64,000 bases of DNA from Citrobacter telavivensis. Its GTDB lineage: Bacteria; Pseudomonadota; Gammaproteobacteria; Enterobacterales; Enterobacteriaceae. The notes beneath the pieces were generated by a model. It saw only the letters and a list, made by a program, of their open reading frames with translations, was not told the origin of the DNA and searched no databases. Every line of letters starts with the position of its first letter. The first letter of the stretch is position 1. The DNA lies in the NCBI GenBank assembly GCA_009363175.1, contig CP045205.1, positions 5,084,001 to 5,148,000 on the forward strand, given 5' to 3'. This document shows, piece by piece, positions 61,881 to 64,000 of the stretch. Both the position numbers and the translations under genes were made by a program.

Positions 61881-62057
61881 TTATTCCTGCTCTTTCGTCA
61901 TAACGCGTTTTTCATCATCATGACGCAGTAATTTATTGCGGATTTCCAGTAGCGCATCGCGATCCTGCCGAAACGCTTTACAGTAGCGCTTCATGTGGCA
62001 AAAATACCCCACGACCACCAGAACAATTAAGACAATCCAGTACCAGGCGATAAACAT
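61881..62057 (-). CDS. Small membrane protein, function unknown
   Basis: 58 residues from the ATG at 62057: one N-terminal membrane helix (FIAWYWIVLIVLVVVGYFCH) and a charged cytoplasmic tail (KRYCKAFRQDRDALLEIRNKLLRHDDEK). An in-frame ATG further up would give 76 residues, but the extra segment is AT-rich and not membrane-like. GGGTAAAAGG precedes the chosen start. Single helix plus basic coiled tail suggests a regulator of a membrane protein; no family recognised. Confidence 0.6.
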   Translation of the reverse strand: MFIAWYWIVLIVLVVVGYFCHMKRYCKAFRQDRDALLEIRNKLLRHDDEKRVMTKEQE

Positions 62058-62229
62058 CCTTTTACCCTTTAAATTTAACATTAACAAATATTTAGCGTTA
62101 AAATTTAACATACCTATTAGTAGGTAGGATTATATACTGGCACAGTATGAAATCGAAAAGATGATTTCGATCATAGAGAAAAAGATTGGATGTTTATTAA
62201 CCGGCAGGATGTTTGAAAAAGCGAAATTT

Positions 62230-62260
62230 GCCGGATAAGGTGCTTGCACCGCTATCCGGC
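62230..62260. repeat. REP element
   Basis: GCCGGATAAGGTGCTTGC then ACCGCTATCCGGC is a typical REP hairpin just after the ribB stop. Confidence 0.8.
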
Positions 62261-62269
62261 AAGGCTGAA

Positions 62270-62923
62270 TTAACTGGCTTTGCGTTCGTGCGCCTGACGG
62301 TAAGCCACCAGGTCTTCGATCGTCACTACAGCCATATTGTGTTTGCCCGCAAATTCGATGCATTCTGGCGCGCGCGCCATGCTGCCATCATCATTGGTCA
62401 GTTCACACAGTACACCTGCAGGTTTGTAGCCAGCCAGCGTCACCAGATCGATGGTCGCTTCGGTGTGGCCACCGCGAGTCAATACGCCGCCCGGCTGAGC
62501 GCGCAGCGGGAAGACGTGTCCCGGACGGTTCAGATCGGAAGGTTTTGCGCCATCGGCAATTGCCGCGCGAACGGTGGTCACGCGATCGGCCGCCGAAACG
62601 CCGGTCGTGACACCTGTCGCTGCTTCAATGGTCACGGTAAAACCGGTGCCATAAGCGCTGGTGTTATTTTCCACCATCATCGGCAGATCGAGTTGTTTAC
62701 GACGATCTTCGGTGATGCACAGGCACACAATACCGCTACCGTGACGGATGGTCAGCGCCATCTGCTCAACGGTCATGGTCTCTGCCGGGAAAATCATATC
62801 GCCTTCGTTTTCACGATCTTCGTCGTCCAGCACCATCACACCGCGGCCTTCGCGCAGCGCAGACAGAGCGTGTTCGACACGTTCAAAAGGCGTACCAAAA
62901 GAGGAAAGTAGCGTCTGATTCAT
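62270..62923 (-). CDS. ribB: 3,4-dihydroxy-2-butanone 4-phosphate synthase
   Basis: 217 residues, the E. coli length. Acidic active-site loop DDEDRENEGDMIFPAE, then RPGHVFPLRAQPGGVLTRGGHTEA. It turns ribulose 5-phosphate into the four-carbon unit of riboflavin. It is a single gene under FMN riboswitch control. Confidence 0.98.
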   Translation of the reverse strand: MNQTLLSSFGTPFERVEHALSALREGRGVMVLDDEDRENEGDMIFPAETMTVEQMALTIRHGSGIVCLCITEDRRKQLDLPMMVENNTSAYGTGFTVTIEAATGVTTGVSAADRVTTVRAAIADGAKPSDLNRPGHVFPLRAQPGGVLTRGGHTEATIDLVTLAGYKPAGVLCELTNDDGSMARAPECIEFAGKHNMAVVTIEDLVAYRQAHERKAS

Positions 62924-63027
62924 GGTAAAAAAACCTCACTAAAATTATGGTTACCAGAATCAGGGCAGTCTTAGGAGTACCGACAAGCGGCAAAAAAATA
63001 ACGTGAGCGGGTCCATGCCCGACTGGA

Positions 63028-63177
63028 TCGTTACTCTCTCCCATCCGGACTCTAACCGTCGGCCCCGGAATTACACCGGATCTGCTGACCTTTTCACCGT
63101 GGTGAAAAGCGCTCGCGGGCTTTCAACCTGAGTTGATTTACCGCCGGTGGGGAATTTCGCCCCGCCCTGAGAATAAG
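63028..63177 (-). ncRNA. FMN riboswitch (RFN element, sroG) of ribB
   Basis: On the minus strand the RFN hallmarks occur in order: CAGGGCGGGGCGAAATTCCC then CACCGGCGGTAAAT, AGCCCGCGAGCG, GATCCGGTGTAATTCCGG, GGCCGACGG and AGTCCGGATGGGAGAG. The aptamer is followed by a hairpin with a TTATTTTTTT tail (62990-63024), the expression platform. FMN binding should stop transcription or translation of ribB. Confidence 0.95.
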
Positions 63178-63310
63178 CGGGTTAACTATAACGCTATTGA
63201 TTACCTTCATCAACGCCTTTACCCGCATTAACATCACACAATTCTGGTTTATGCCTCACGCAGATCGCACTACAATGGGCGGTAACACTTACCAGTTCAG
63301 GGAAACCACT

Positions 63311-63607
63311 ATGATTGACCCGAAAAAAATTGAGCAGATTGCTCGCCAGGTTCACGAATCGATGCCAAAAGGGATCCGGGAGTTCGGGGACGATGTCGAG
63401 AAGAAGATCCGTCAAGCGCTGCAATCTCAGCTGACGCGTCTCGATCTGGTGAGCCGAGAAGAGTTTGATGTTCAGACTCAGGTGCTGTTACGCACCCGTG
63501 AAAAGCTGGCGCTGCTGGAGCAACGTTTGAGTGAGCTGGAAGCGCGTCAGACCACTGAAGAAGTCAAACCTGCGCCCGCCATCCCGCCGGTAGAACCGCA
63601 AGCGTAA
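63311..63607 (+). CDS. ubiK: Ubiquinone biosynthesis accessory factor UbiK
   Basis: 98 residues from the ATG at 63311 (MIDPKKIEQIARQVHESMPK). N-terminal amphipathic helix and a C-terminal coiled coil (REEFDVQTQVLLRTREKLAL, LEQRLSELE), as in YqiC. It binds UbiJ and membranes and assists aerobic ubiquinone synthesis. The long upstream extension is rejected. Confidence 0.95.
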   Translation: MIDPKKIEQIARQVHESMPKGIREFGDDVEKKIRQALQSQLTRLDLVSREEFDVQTQVLLRTREKLALLEQRLSELEARQTTEEVKPAPAIPPVEPQA

Positions 63608-63613
63608 AAACAG

Positions 63614-63635
63614 CAACGGGCCGCAAGGCCCGTTG
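63614..63635. terminator. Bidirectional hairpin between ubiK and glgS
   Basis: CAACGGGCC (63614-63622) pairs with GGCCCGTTG (63627-63635), 9 bp with loop GCAA, between the convergent ends of the two genes. Confidence 0.75.
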
Positions 63636-63640
63636 ACATA

Positions 63641-63841
63641 TCAATGTTCCACTTCTAACTTTCTGGCGTTCATGGCCTGCTGGCAGTAGTGCGCGTAGCG
63701 TTTGCAAAACCAGCTGCGGTGCTCCTCATCCATATTGCCGGTAACGGCCTGGATATCAACAGGGCGACCTTCAGCCTGCATTCTGGCAAAACTCCGCGCC
63801 AGGAAATCGAAATTGTTCATCGAATAAACACTGTTGTTCAT
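63641..63841 (-). CDS. glgS: Surface composition regulator GlgS (ScoR)
   Basis: 66 residues from the ATG at 63841, the E. coli length. NNFDFLARSFARMQAEGRPVDI and GNMDEEHRSWFCKRYA are the family core. GGAGG lies 8 nt before the start. It affects glycogen level, motility and surface structures. A longer in-frame start at 63943 is not supported. Confidence 0.95.
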   Translation of the reverse strand: MNNSVYSMNNFDFLARSFARMQAEGRPVDIQAVTGNMDEEHRSWFCKRYAHYCQQAMNARKLEVEH

Positions 63842-63980
63842 TAGCATATCCTCCAGTCGGTGAATCTCTGTTAAGGTCATATGCTTTTTTCTGATACCAG
63901 TATTTACCGGGAAGCGTAGCAGGTTTGTACATATTGTGCGCAAATCAGTTGCCTGAGTTCACACTTTAGGAACACAGGTG

Positions 63981-64000
63981 ATGACCGATTTCCAGGCATC
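63981..64000 (+). CDS. Possible start of the next gene (cut at window edge)
   Basis: ATG at 63981 after AGGTG opens a frame MTDFQA that runs off the window. Only six codons are visible, so it cannot be identified. It does not match the start of yqiJ, the E. coli neighbour of glgS. Confidence 0.25.

Noticed and set aside
1..64000. CRISPR array or restriction/toxin defence system
   Set aside because: No regularly spaced repeats, Cas-like proteins, methylases or toxin-antitoxin pairs were seen. The mqsRA pair of E. coli is absent at its usual place.

Overview
The window is an enterobacterial chromosome segment. Its backbone follows the E. coli/Salmonella order gss-yghU-hyb-yghW-yghX-yghZ-yqhA-exbDB-metC-yghB-yqhCD-dkgA-ygiQ-ftsP-plsC-parC-ygiW-qseBC-mdaB-ygiN-parE-yqiA-cpdA-yqiB-nudF-tolC-ygiBCD-zupT-ribB-ubiK-glgS. 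Proteins resemble E. coli closely but not identically. yghX is intact, yghA and the ygiS-mqsRA-ygiV block are absent, and a carbohydrate locus sits between ygiN and parE. Citrobacter is the best guess; the genus is inferred, not proven.

Layout. (1) 1-4027: right end of an integrated conjugative or genomic island, with parB (open at the left edge), a dnaB-like helicase and a soj/parA-like gene, all on the minus strand. It ends in a 49-bp copy of the tRNA-Phe 3' end, which is the attachment site. (2) 4028-8061: AT-rich accessory strip with a probable integrase remnant, an MFS exporter divergent from a MocR regulator, a C-terminal gene scrap and a tandem-SH3 protein. (3) 8192-19576: gss, yghU, two orphan binding proteins behind a ModE-type operator, and the complete hydrogenase-2 operon hybOABCDEFG. 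(4) 19729-20881: a complete 1153-bp IS630-type element inserted at CTAG between yghW and hybO. (5) 20921-34347: chemoreceptor with a sigma-28 promoter, yghX, yghZ, yqhA, three uncharacterised small genes, exbBD behind a Fur box, metC behind MetJ boxes, yghB, yqhC, a frameshifted yqhD, dkgA and a lipoprotein. (6) 34468-45263: ygiQ, ftsP, plsC, parC, ygiW, qseBC, mdaB, ygiN. (7) 45318-52012: accessory block with an aminotransferase, then GH88 hydrolase, sugar:H+ symporter, DUF2264 protein and a divergent AraC regulator, with a CRP-like site between the last two. (8) 52060-64000: parE-yqiA-cpdA-yqiB-nudF operon, tolC, ygiBC, ygiD, zupT, a small membrane protein, ribB with its FMN riboswitch, ubiK, glgS and the first codons of a possible next gene.

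How genes work together. Hydrogenase-2 passes electrons from periplasmic H2 to quinone, matured by HybDEFG. ExbBD energises TonB uptake. QseC/QseB with YgiW, MdaB and YgiN form a stress and quinone cluster. ParC and ParE make topoisomerase IV, and both carry wild-type quinolone-region residues where I can judge them. The 46.7-51 kb genes look like one import-and-hydrolysis route for an unsaturated uronic-acid oligosaccharide.

The leads I rate highest are the ModE-type operator before two transporter-less binding proteins, the single-base insertion that breaks yqhD, the GH88 locus with a CRP-like site, and the IS630 insertion upstream of the hyb operon.
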